Position numbers and translations under genes: made by a program. A DNA stretch of 64,000 bases, from positions 1 through 64,000 of the forward strand of contig JAYRJQ010000004.1 of assembly GCA_041906185.1 (NCBI GenBank), given 5' to 3'. This document shows, in pieces, positions 43,501 to 50,363 of the stretch (the first letter of the stretch is position 1; every line of letters begins with the position of its first letter). This DNA comes from Roseateles_B sp041906185. GTDB lineage: Bacteria; Pseudomonadota; Gammaproteobacteria; Burkholderiales; Burkholderiaceae_C. Under the pieces are notes generated by a model, which worked only from the letters and a program-made list of their open reading frames with translations, was not told the DNA's origin and ran no database searches.

Positions 43501-43726
43501 CGAGGCTCTGCAGCTTCTCGCTTTCGTGCACGCGCGCCACGCGACGCTCGTTGTGCAGCCACAGGGCCAGCAGCAGCCACATGCTGGCCAGGGCGAGGCA
43601 CAGCCCGAGCCAGGCATGCCAGGGGCGCCGCGCACTGCCCGAGCCCACGGCGGCCGGGTGCGCTGCATCAGGCGACGGCCGGTCGGCCGCCGCGGGGCGG
43701 GAGGAAGAGAAGGGGAGCATCCCCAT
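40553..43726 (-). CDS. Periplasmic-sensor PAS-PAS-GGDEF-EAL cyclic-di-GMP protein
   Basis: 1057 aa from ATG 43726 (GTG 43756 would add 10). TM1 about 40-58, a PDC/dCache-type periplasmic sensor (about 60-320; ETLTRAMPGVRLLLVVDASGRI-like middle with DRPYFQQS), TM2 about 325-345, PAS (about 360-480) and PAS (about 490-610), GGDEF with intact WGGDEF (about 698) and RxxD site RTED, and EAL with intact EALLRW (about 831) and DDFGTGYSSLAYL. Both catalytic halves look active. An FNR-type box centred 51 nt before ATG 43726 argues for that start, since GTG 43756 would lie ahead of the expected transcript start. Confidence 0.88.
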   Translation of the reverse strand: MGMLPFSSSRPAAADRPSPDAAHPAAVGSGSARRPWHAWLGLCLALASMWLLLALWLHNERRVARVHESEKLQSLVQTLDGIVSQQLIAIQAALQTVDAEYPRWRREQKQADGEAVLQTLTRAMPGVRLLLVVDASGRIEASSMPELLGRDVSDRPYFQQSRQRPQEGLLHITPPFKTLLDDRSVALARSLHDAEGHWQGVIVASLDPNYFALVLATVQPSEDTWAAIAHEGGTIFAVQPHMEAWIGGNVLDRPGSVLENHLRSGQTASLHLQQSGLSHDLRLVAARTVAPDSLWLDQRLHVAVGRSMRSVEGLWRRQLFSALLGGSVVSLLALMGLYLVQRRRRLVEQLRRQQRRTERDSAARTALALDGAELGLWDWNLVTGETRFDARWCAMLGHEPHEIDGHVRAWEDRLHPDDSPVVREQLRRYLAGELTHYTQDYRMRHRAGHWVWIHANGRVMARDAERRPTRVVGTHMDISATKRAEAQLLAQAQHTQAILDHMVDGMITMTAQGHIDAINPAACRMFGYEAGELVGQRVELLMPAAERPHHAGHVRRYLETREPHVIGIGRDVSGQRKDGSIFPMSLAVSQVERDGEPLFIGLTRDITERRKAEAEIEQLAFYDSLTGLPNRRLLLDRLNQALAINRRTQRHSAVLFIDLDNFKALNDTLGHGMGDRVLVGVGRRLQAALRTEDTIARWGGDEFVVVLQDLGQNAQVAALHAEAAAEKLLRVLGQPHQLDGHQHHSTPSIGIVIWGGDVSSSEDLLKHADHAMYQAKGAGRNRLCFFDPATQAAMAETTALEADLRQAIDCQQLELFYQAQVDQAGRIIGAEALLRWEHPQRGWVSPARFIPLAEHTGLIAQLGEWVLQQACAQLGLWARDPQLAGITLAVNLSAHQFRQKGFLGFMQQLLARSGAPTERLKLELTESALVDNVEQVIALMLALRSLGLSFSLDDFGTGYSSLAYLKRLPLDQLKIDQSFVHDLVQEPNALAIAHAVIQLGESLGLDVIAEGVETEAQRDALVQQGCHAFQGYLYARPMALKDFERLVRRGSADRQPT

Positions 43727-43768
43727 GGCGCAAGCAGGCGCCACAGTAGCGAGCACCGCCGGACGCCG

Positions 43769-43786
43769 GCTTGATGTTGGTCAAGC
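43769..43786. promoter_or_regulatory. FNR/Anr-type box, TTGAT-GTTG-GTCAA
   Basis: GCTTGATGTTGGTCAAGC: a near-perfect 18-bp palindrome differing from TTGAT-N4-ATCAA at one base, with the same GC flanks as the box at 14767. It lies in the 120-nt gap before the second GGDEF-EAL gene, 51 nt from ATG 43726, the right place to activate a transcript starting near 43736. Confidence 0.5.
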
Positions 43787-43845
43787 TCGGCGCCGGATGC
43801 CGCATTGCCATCGGTTGCAGTGCGGAGACCGCACGCTTCTGGCGA

Positions 43846-45321
43846 TCAGGGATGGGCGGCCATCACCTGTGCCACGGCGGCCGTCAGGCGCTTGCCGTAG
43901 GGCACGTGCAGGAACTCGTTCGGGCCGTGGGCATTGCTCTTGGGGCCGAGCACGCCGCAGACCATCATCTGCGCCTTGGGGAAACCCTTCTGCAGCATGC
44001 CCATCAGCGGGATGGTCCCGCCCTGGCCGATGTAGCCGATCTCGGTGCCGAAGTGGGTCATGCTGGCCTCAGCCACGGCCTTCGTGAGCCAGGGCTGCAG
44101 GTCGGGCGTGTTCCAGCCCGTGGCGCCGTAGGCACCGGCGCGGCCGTCCGGCACGAAGCTGACCTTGGCGTTGTAGGGGGCGTTGTCCTCGAGCAGCGCC
44201 TTGAGCTTGAGCGCGGCCTCGTTGCCGTCGATCAGCGGCGGCAGGCGCAGCGAGAGCTTGAAGGCGGTGAAGGGGCGCAGCACGTTGCCGGCATTGCTGA
44301 TGGGCGGCATGCCGTCCACGCCCGTCACCGACAGCGTCGGGCGCCAGGTGCGGTTGAGCAGCACTTCCAGGGGCTCGGTGGTGACGGGCAGCACCGGGCC
44401 GCCGTCCGCGCCGCAGGCCCAGGGCATGCGCTTGTAGACCTCGGCCCCGAGGATGTCGGCCGTGGTCTGGGCCTGGGCGATGCGGTCCGTCGGGATCTCG
44501 CAGTGGAAGTCGGCCGGCAGCAGGCGGCCGGTCTTGGCGTCCTCCAGGCGGTCCAGGAGCTGGCGCATGATGCGGAAGCTGCTGGGGGCCACGCCGGAGT
44601 TGTCACCGCTGTGGATGCCTTCGGTCAGCACCTCGACCTTCAGCGTGCCTGTCACGTTGCCGCGCAGGCTGGTCGTCAGCCACAGGCGGTCGTAGTCCCC
44701 GGCGCCGCTGTCCAGGCACACCACGAGGCTGACATTGCCCAGGCGTTCCTTGAGCATGTCGATGTAGGCCGGCAGATCGTAGGAGCCGGACTCCTCGCAG
44801 GTCTCGATCAGGCCCACGCAGCGCGGGCGCGGGATGCCCTGGCGGTCCAGGGCCATGATGGCCGTCAGCGAAGCGTAGATGGCATAGCCGTCATCCGCGC
44901 CGCCGCGGCCATAGAGCTTGCCGTCCTCGTACTTGGGCGTCCAGGGGCCGAGGTCCGAGCGCCAGCCGCTGAACTCCGGCTGCTTGTCCAGATGGCCGTA
45001 CAGCAGCACCGTGTCCTGGCAGTCGGCCTTGGTGGCCGGCACCTCGAAGAAGATCACCGGCGTGCGGTCGGGAATGCGGATGACCTCCAGCTTCAGCCCC
45101 GCCACCTTCTTGCTCTCGACCCAGCTCGCGGCGTTGCGCAGCACGGCCTCGATGTGGCCATGGGCGGCCCAGTCCGCATCGAACATGGGGCTCTTGGCGG
45201 GGATGGCGATGTAGTCGGTCAGGGCGGGAACGATTTCCTCGTCCCAGACCTGGGCGGCAAACTGCCCCAGGCTGCTGGCCTCGTCGGCTTGCAGGGGCAG
45301 GTTCGGGTCACGTGCGTTCAT
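43846..45321 (-). CDS. M20-family metallopeptidase (dipeptidase/carboxypeptidase)
   Basis: 491 aa. Di-zinc peptidase of the M20 clan. Visible motifs: YGHLDKQPEF (first metal His and catalytic Asp), GRGGADDGYA (bridging Asp), ETCEESGS (catalytic Glu-Glu), CLDSGAGDY (metal Asp), and HGPNEFLHV near the end (last metal His). The dimerisation lid is at about 225-390. Length and motifs match the CNDP/DapE-like subgroup that cuts dipeptides; no signal peptide, so cytoplasmic. GGAGA precedes ATG 45321. Stands alone; divergent from the LuxR gene. Confidence 0.9.
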   Translation of the reverse strand: MNARDPNLPLQADEASSLGQFAAQVWDEEIVPALTDYIAIPAKSPMFDADWAAHGHIEAVLRNAASWVESKKVAGLKLEVIRIPDRTPVIFFEVPATKADCQDTVLLYGHLDKQPEFSGWRSDLGPWTPKYEDGKLYGRGGADDGYAIYASLTAIMALDRQGIPRPRCVGLIETCEESGSYDLPAYIDMLKERLGNVSLVVCLDSGAGDYDRLWLTTSLRGNVTGTLKVEVLTEGIHSGDNSGVAPSSFRIMRQLLDRLEDAKTGRLLPADFHCEIPTDRIAQAQTTADILGAEVYKRMPWACGADGGPVLPVTTEPLEVLLNRTWRPTLSVTGVDGMPPISNAGNVLRPFTAFKLSLRLPPLIDGNEAALKLKALLEDNAPYNAKVSFVPDGRAGAYGATGWNTPDLQPWLTKAVAEASMTHFGTEIGYIGQGGTIPLMGMLQKGFPKAQMMVCGVLGPKSNAHGPNEFLHVPYGKRLTAAVAQVMAAHP

Positions 45322-45487
45322 GGCGGTCTCCTGGCGGCTGGTGGCCGCGAACCATGAAGTTTACGGCGCCGTTTAGCCACGGCTGAAAGTGACTGCCGGC
45401 GACGGGCGCAGAGGCTTGGCGCCTGAATGCTGCAATCAATGACAGCTGCCAAGTGTGCCCATCTGGCGTAAACACCGATTCCTCCCA

Positions 45488-45505
45488 AGAGGACTGGGGT
45501 CCTCT
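45488..45505. promoter_or_regulatory. Inverted repeat before the solo luxR gene
   Basis: AGAGGAC-TGGG-GTCCTCT: a perfect 7-bp inverted repeat with a 4-nt loop, 31 nt before ATG 45537. As DNA it could be an operator (possibly autoregulatory); as RNA it forms a hairpin near the ribosome site. It does not match the usual lux-box consensus. Confidence 0.4.
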
Positions 45506-45536
45506 GGGTCAAACTTCTCAGCGAAGGGATGACGAC

Positions 45537-46244
45537 ATGCTGAAGGCCGAACATGAGGCGCTGCTGAGCACCCGAAGCATCGACGCCTACCGTCAATGTC
45601 TGGTTCAGTTCACGCAGAGCCTGGGCTTTCGGACCATGGACGTGATGGCAGGGCGTGACCAGGCGTGCGGCTCCACCGAATTCCGGCATGTGCACAACAT
45701 CCCCTGCCCAGAATGGTCGTCGCTGGACCCCAGCTATGGCCGGCGAGACCCGGTCATGCAGCACCTCAAGCGCAGCAGCTATCCCGTCATCTGGGGCTCC
45801 GCGCACTACCGGGACCCGGCCATTTCAGAGAACTACGAAATCGTCGCGGCCATGGGCATGCGCTCGGGCATCAGCCTGGCCTCGCACCTGCCAGACGGGC
45901 GGCATTTCGTCCTGTGCCTCCATGTCGACCATGATCTGCCCCGCTGCGGCAGTCAGTTTGCGGAGGCGCTGTCCAGGCTGGAGCACTACGCGGTGTACGC
46001 GATGGATGCGGGCTTCAGGCTCGTGATGCCCGAGGAGCTCAGCAATGTGGGCGAGCTGACTGCTCGGGAGATCGAGGCCCTGCGCCTAGGCTTTGATGGC
46101 TGGTCCGCGCCGATGCTGGCCGCGCGATTCAACCTGGGCGAGCGTCGATGTCAGCAGTGGCTCGGCCACATCGCGGCCAAGCTGGACAGCGGCAGCTTCC
46201 GGCAGGCGGCCCTCCGCGCCGGGCGCATCGGCATCTTTCGCTGA
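45537..46244 (+). CDS. LuxR-family regulator with autoinducer-binding domain (solo)
   Basis: 235 aa. The N-terminal ~160 residues match the autoinducer-binding domain: conserved Trp in PEWSSLDP, Asp-Pro in YGRRDPVMQHL, Trp in YPVIWGS and Gly in MRSGISLA, the residues that hold the acyl-homoserine lactone in TraR/LasR. The C-terminal helix-turn-helix (about 172-225) starts LTAREIEALRLGFDGW but its recognition part (RFNLGERRCQQWLGHIAAKL) departs from the usual TV..H pattern. No luxI is in the window, so it is a solo receptor. GAAGGG precedes ATG 45537. Its stop abuts that of the convergent lipase gene (TGATCA). Confidence 0.85.
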   Translation: MLKAEHEALLSTRSIDAYRQCLVQFTQSLGFRTMDVMAGRDQACGSTEFRHVHNIPCPEWSSLDPSYGRRDPVMQHLKRSSYPVIWGSAHYRDPAISENYEIVAAMGMRSGISLASHLPDGRHFVLCLHVDHDLPRCGSQFAEALSRLEHYAVYAMDAGFRLVMPEELSNVGELTAREIEALRLGFDGWSAPMLAARFNLGERRCQQWLGHIAAKLDSGSFRQAALRAGRIGIFR

Positions 46245-47108
46245 TCAGCGAGAGGGGCGCTCCATCCACCCCCTCAACCTCTCAAACACCTGCTGCTGCT
46301 CCGGCTCGTTGAAGATCTCGTGGTAGAGCTTGTCGAAGCACTGGGCCTGGACGACGGCCTTGGGGGCGGTGGCGGCGAAGCGGCTGGAGCCGGCAGGGGA
46401 GACGCAGCGGTCGGCGCCGGCCCACATGAGCAAGGTCGGGAGTGTCCATTCGGCGGCACGGGCCAGCACGGCCTCGCCGCCGCGGGCGATCATGGCGGCC
46501 AGCGTGGGCGTGATGCGGTTGTGCACGAGGGGGTCGAGCTGGTAGGCGCTGACCACGTCCTGGCTGCGGGAGATCCACGCCGGCTTCAGGCCATTGCCCA
46601 CAGCCAGATGCGGCACCAGGGGCAGGGTGGCGGCGAGCAGGCCGCGCTGGAAGGCGCTCATCTCGACGGCCAGCGCAGGGGAGCTCAGCACCAGCCCGTC
46701 CAGCGGACGGAACCACGGCGCCGTGCGGCCGTCCGGGCCGGGCAGGCCGCCGGCGGCGAAGCGTGCGGCGATCAGGCCGCCCATGCTGTGCCCGAGCATC
46801 ACCAGCCGGCCGGCGCCAAGAGTCTCGTCGGCCCGCAGCTCGTCGATCACCAGGGCCAGGTCTTGCTCGAAGCGCCCGTCATGCGGCAGGTCGCCGCGCG
46901 GGCCGCCGGAGGCGCCATGCCCCCGCTGGTCGAGGCCGACGACGTGCCAGCCCCAGTGGTTCAGGTGCGCCGCCACATGCTCGTAGCGGCCGATGTGCTC
47001 GCCCAGCCCATGCACGATCAGGACCGTGCCTTGCGCCGGGCCCATGCCGGTCTTGTTCCATTGCCGCCAGTGCAGGGGCACGCCATCTTCAGTCTTCAGG
47101 GTTCGCAT
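46245..47108 (-). CDS. Alpha/beta hydrolase, monoacylglycerol lipase-like
   Basis: 287 aa. Serine hydrolase: oxyanion loop VHGLGEHIGRYEHVA, nucleophile elbow GHSMGG (Ser about 108), acid Asp in MWAGADRCVSP and His in KLYHEIFNEPE. The HGLGEH, DQRGHGAS and YHEIFNE blocks are those of monoglyceride lipase/lysophospholipase (Hydrolase_4). No signal peptide, so intracellular or membrane-associated. ATG 47108 gives the normal start MRTLKTEDGVPLHWRQW. Its stop codon lies next to the LuxR stop with no spacing. Confidence 0.88.
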   Translation of the reverse strand: MRTLKTEDGVPLHWRQWNKTGMGPAQGTVLIVHGLGEHIGRYEHVAAHLNHWGWHVVGLDQRGHGASGGPRGDLPHDGRFEQDLALVIDELRADETLGAGRLVMLGHSMGGLIAARFAAGGLPGPDGRTAPWFRPLDGLVLSSPALAVEMSAFQRGLLAATLPLVPHLAVGNGLKPAWISRSQDVVSAYQLDPLVHNRITPTLAAMIARGGEAVLARAAEWTLPTLLMWAGADRCVSPAGSSRFAATAPKAVVQAQCFDKLYHEIFNEPEQQQVFERLRGWMERPSR

Positions 47109-47272
47109 GCGGCGCAGTGTAGGCAGGCCCCGGCGTGGCTCTCCCTGGGGCAAGCCCTGGGAAACGTGCGCTTTGGCCTAGGGGCAGCTCTCCAGCCTTG
47201 TCGCCTGGGCGATGGCCGACGCCGCAGGAGGCGCTAGGCTTGGCGCCTTCACACCGCTTGGCAAGGACTTCC

Positions 47273-48121
47273 ATGAGCGCATCGGACTACTTCGACCTGG
47301 ACCTGCAGGAGGACGGCATCGCCCGGCTGACGCTGAATCAGCCGGCGCGCATGAACACCATGGCGCCGGACTTCTTCCCGGCCTTTCGTGATGCCATCCA
47401 GCGCCTGCACGACGAGGGCGCGACCCGCGTGCTGGTGATCGCGTCCACGGGCAAGCACTTCAGCGCCGGCATGGCTCTGCAGACCTTCGCCGGCCAGGGC
47501 GGCCTGCTGGACACCGGCGATGCCCGCGCGCGGCTGTCCTTCCAGGAATCGCTGCGCCGGCTGATGGCGTGCTTCACGGTGCTGGACGAGGCGCGCTTCC
47601 CGGTGATCTGCGCCGTGCAGGGCGGCTGCATCGGCGGTGCCTTCGACCTCGCGGCGGCCTGCGACATCCGCCTGTGCACGGCCGATGCCTTCTTCAGCAT
47701 CCAGGAAACGACCATCGGCATGGCGGCCGACCTCGGCATCCTGCAGCGCCTGCAGGGCCTGATGCCCGCCGGCATGGCGCGCCAGATGGCCTACACGGGC
47801 GAGCGGCTCGGTGCCGAGCGCGCCATGCAGCTGGGGCTGGTGAACGCGGTGGCGCCGGACGCCGAGGCGCTGCTCGAGCAGGCGCTGACGCTCGCGCGAC
47901 AGATCGCGCTCAAGTCGCCGCTGGCCATCGCCGGCAGCAAGCTGGCGCTCAACCATGCGCGGGACCACGGCGTGGCGGCGTCGCTTCAGCAGATGAGCCT
48001 GCTGCAGAGCGCCATCTTCGACACCGGCGAGATGGGCCGCGCCATCATGGCCTGGCAGGCCAAGCGCGAGGACGCGGGCTTTGCGCCGCTCAAGCCGGTG
48101 GCCTCGCTGCCCGAGGGCTGA
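47273..48121 (+). CDS. Crotonase/enoyl-CoA hydratase family protein
   Basis: 282 aa. Crotonase fold: FSAGMALQTF (first oxyanion segment), AVQGGCIGGAFDLAAACDIRLC (second), then SIQETTIGMAADLGILQRLQGL. The Asp in AADLG with the Glu in QETTIG places it close to the dienoyl-CoA isomerase (ECH1) subgroup rather than a classical hydratase, which has Glu at both positions; this is an inference from motif. AAGGA lies before ATG 47273. Single gene, divergent from the lipase; may act with FadD in fatty acid breakdown. Confidence 0.85.
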   Translation: MSASDYFDLDLQEDGIARLTLNQPARMNTMAPDFFPAFRDAIQRLHDEGATRVLVIASTGKHFSAGMALQTFAGQGGLLDTGDARARLSFQESLRRLMACFTVLDEARFPVICAVQGGCIGGAFDLAAACDIRLCTADAFFSIQETTIGMAADLGILQRLQGLMPAGMARQMAYTGERLGAERAMQLGLVNAVAPDAEALLEQALTLARQIALKSPLAIAGSKLALNHARDHGVAASLQQMSLLQSAIFDTGEMGRAIMAWQAKREDAGFAPLKPVASLPEG

Positions 48122-48156
48122 CGCCCGCGCGTGCCGGATGCGCCCCGGCAGCCCGC

Positions 48157-48909
48157 TCAGCCGGCGCGGCCGAGCTGGTCCAGGGCCGCCTCGGCCGCGG
48201 CAATGGCGTGGCGGTTGACGTCACGGGCATGGGCGCTGCTCAGGCGCGCGTCCTTCAGCACCTGCTCGAGCACCGGGCGGGCCTCGGCCTTGCGGTTGCT
48301 GGCCAGCAGGAACTGTCCCCAGGCGCTGTGCGTCTCGATGCCGCTGTGCGTGCGCAAGGCGACCTCGAAGGCGGCCTCGGCCTCCTCGGGGTGCACCACG
48401 GCCAGCAGGCGGGCCATCAGCAGGGCGAGGTCGCCGCTGTAGCGTTCGGGCTGGTCCGCGAAGAGGCGGCGCAGGCTGGCCACGGCCGCCGCTTCCTGGC
48501 CCGCCGCCGCCTGGCAGCGCGCCAGGCCGCTCAGCGCTGCGGCGTCATGCGCGAACACGCCCTGCGCGCAGGCCTGGAAGTGCGGCAGCGCCTCGCCGGC
48601 CTGGTCGGCCTCCAGCAGCGCCTGCGCGAGCCGCAGGCGGTTGCCCATGCTGGGCGTCTGCTCGAGCGCGAGGCGGGCCTCGCGAAGCTCGCGCTGCGGG
48701 TCGATGATCTGCCGCAGCGCGGCGCCTGCCCGGCGGCCCAGGCGGCTGTGGCGCTGCTCGGGCAGGAACTCGGCAAAGAAATAGACGAGGCTGCCGAGGA
48801 AGGGGAAGGACAGCAGCACGAACAGCCACACGGTGTTGCGGCCGGTGCGCACGGCGTGCACGGCGAAGTAGATCGCGATGGCGACGTGCAGGATGGCGAG
48901 GAATGGCAT
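48157..48909 (-). CDS. Membrane-anchored TPR protein with PLDc_N-like N-terminus
   Basis: 250 aa. Two N-terminal helices (ILHVAIAIYFAVHAV and VWLFVLLSFPFLGSLVYFFAEFLPE) match the PLDc_N membrane hairpin found at the start of cardiolipin synthases, but no phospholipase D motif follows. Instead residues about 75-240 are TPR-like helical repeats (RLRLAQALLEADQAGEALPHFQ, AALSGLARCQAAAGQ, ARLLAVVHPEEAEAAFEVAL). Probably a cytoplasmic scaffold on the inner membrane; partners unknown. GGGAG precedes ATG 48909. Annotated in relatives as 'tetratricopeptide repeat protein'. Confidence 0.75.
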   Translation of the reverse strand: MPFLAILHVAIAIYFAVHAVRTGRNTVWLFVLLSFPFLGSLVYFFAEFLPEQRHSRLGRRAGAALRQIIDPQRELREARLALEQTPSMGNRLRLAQALLEADQAGEALPHFQACAQGVFAHDAAALSGLARCQAAAGQEAAAVASLRRLFADQPERYSGDLALLMARLLAVVHPEEAEAAFEVALRTHSGIETHSAWGQFLLASNRKAEARPVLEQVLKDARLSSAHARDVNRHAIAAAEAALDQLGRAG

Positions 48910-49050
48910 GGGATCTCCCTGGAGGAGCGGCCTCGGAACGGGCGCTTGGCCGGCACTATAGCGAGCGCTGCGGCGGGGCGCCCCCTCGCCATCCCGAACG
49001 GCAGGGGCGCGCCGGGCCCGTAGCATGCGCCAGCTGCCCGGATCGACACC

Positions 49051-49821
49051 ATGCCCTGGACCTTCGCCCATCCCGCCGCGGTGCTGCCGCTGCGCCGCCT
49101 GTTTCCCGACCCGTGCCTCGTCGTGGCCCTGGTCGCCGGGTCCGTCGTACCGGATCTGGCGTACTACGCGGGCGGGCTGCTCGATGCGGGACGCTGGGGC
49201 ACCTGGGCCCATTCGCCGGGCGGCTGGCTGTTGCTCGATGCGCCGCTCGGCGCCCTGATGGCCGCCCTCCTCGTGGCGGGGCGGTCGTGGATCGCCGCGC
49301 CGCTGCCCGAGCCCTGGCGCGGCGGCCTGCTGGCGCTGCCTGGCCTGCGCACCACCGGACGGCGCCGCGTGCTGCTGTTGCTGCCGGCCAGCGCGGCCGG
49401 TGCGGCCACGCATCTGCTGTGGGACGGCTTCACCCACGCGCCGGGCTTCTTCGTGCAGCACCTGGCCTGGCTGCGCCTGGAGCTGGGCCTGCTCGACGGG
49501 CGACCGTGGCAGCTGTTCAACGTCCTGCAGCATCTCAGCACGGGCCTGGGGCTGGCGGTGTTGTGGCGGGTGCAGGCCAGATGGCGACGCCGGCGGGGCC
49601 CGCGCGGGCCCGAGGGCGCCGAGCCCGCCGCTGAACGTCAGCGCCGGGGTGCCCTGTTGGGCCTGCTGGCGATGGCCGGCGTCTTCGGTGCGCTGCTCGC
49701 CCTGCCGACGGGCGGCTGGCAGGGGGAACTCCACGCCTGGGTGGTCCGCAGCGTCATCCGGGCGACCGGCCTCGTGGCGCTGGGCTATGCCCTGCTGGCC
49801 GTGTGGTGGCGGGCGCGCTGA
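49051..49821 (+). CDS. DUF4184-like membrane protein
   Basis: 256 aa. Starts MPWTFAHPAAVLPLRRLFP, the hallmark opening of the DUF4184 family, followed by VAGSVVPDLAYY and HLLWDGFTHAPGFF, whose spaced Asp/His residues resemble metal ligands. Five or six membrane helices are likely. The fold recalls membrane metal-dependent hydrolases (YdjM type), but activity has not been shown to my knowledge. TAGCAT at 49021 could be its -10 box. Convergent with the VOC gene, divergent from the TPR gene. Confidence 0.8.
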   Translation: MPWTFAHPAAVLPLRRLFPDPCLVVALVAGSVVPDLAYYAGGLLDAGRWGTWAHSPGGWLLLDAPLGALMAALLVAGRSWIAAPLPEPWRGGLLALPGLRTTGRRRVLLLLPASAAGAATHLLWDGFTHAPGFFVQHLAWLRLELGLLDGRPWQLFNVLQHLSTGLGLAVLWRVQARWRRRRGPRGPEGAEPAAERQRRGALLGLLAMAGVFGALLALPTGGWQGELHAWVVRSVIRATGLVALGYALLAVWWRAR

Positions 49822-49842
49822 GCAGCCGCCCGCCGCGGAGGC

Positions 49843-50211
49843 TCAGCCCATGCAGAAGGCGTTGAGCTTGTTGCCGTCCAGATCCCGGAAGTAGCCCGCA
49901 TAGAAGCCGCCGCCGCGCAGCCCCGGCGCACCCTCGTCCTGGCCGCCGAGGGCCAGGGCCTTGGCGTGCAGGGCCTGGACCTTCTCCTGGCTGTCCACCA
50001 CCAGCGCCACCATCACACCGTTGCCCACGGTGGCGGGCTGGCCGTCGAAGGGTCGCAGGACGCCGAAGCCCGGCGTGTCGTGACTGACGCCCCACGCATA
50101 GCCGCGGTCGAATTCCATCAGGCGCTTGCCGCCGATGACGGCGAACAGCTCGTCATAGAAGGCCGCAGCGCGCGGCAGGTCGTTGGTGCCCAGAGTGGTG
50201 TAGCCGATCAT
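49843..50211 (-). CDS. VOC-family (glyoxalase/dioxygenase-like) protein
   Basis: 122 aa, one VOC domain made of two beta-alpha-beta-beta-beta modules: MIGYTTLGTNDLPRAAAFYDELF and VVDSQEKVQALHAKAL, ending YFRDLDGNKLNAFCMG, the typical 'DPDGN..E' position where the usual Glu ligand is replaced by Ala/Phe. A classical metal triad is therefore incomplete and the substrate cannot be named. GAGGAGA precedes ATG 50211. Divergent from ppk2 across a gap with an FNR-type box. Confidence 0.85.
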   Translation of the reverse strand: MIGYTTLGTNDLPRAAAFYDELFAVIGGKRLMEFDRGYAWGVSHDTPGFGVLRPFDGQPATVGNGVMVALVVDSQEKVQALHAKALALGGQDEGAPGLRGGGFYAGYFRDLDGNKLNAFCMG

Positions 50212-50288
50212 GAGGGTCTCCTCGTCGTCGTGAATGGGAAGGAAGAAGTCCGCGAAGCCTACACGTTTGCGCTCGCCCGGCGGAGGAG

Positions 50289-50306
50289 GCTTGACCCGAA
50301 TCAAGG
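50289..50306. promoter_or_regulatory. FNR/Anr-type box, TTGAC-CCGA-ATCAA
   Basis: TTGACCCGAATCAA (50291-50304) differs from the FNR/Anr consensus at one base. It lies between the divergent VOC and ppk2 genes, centred 66 nt before the ppk2 start codon; at -41.5 it would drive a start near 50339 with a 25-nt leader carrying GGAG. Confidence 0.45.
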
Positions 50307-50363
50307 ACGGCATCCCCCATCGGTGCGAACGTGAGGGATTGATGACAGCCCCCGGAGTCCAGG

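Noticed and set aside
45446..45468. CTGCCA...TGGCG, possible lux box before the luxR gene
   Set aside because: The arms are 12 nt apart and short; the lux-box consensus spacing and core are not met.
45318..45806. A minus-strand 162-codon frame opposite the luxR start
   Set aside because: It has no domain, overlaps the conserved ligand-binding part of luxR and the M20 promoter region, and lacks a ribosome site.
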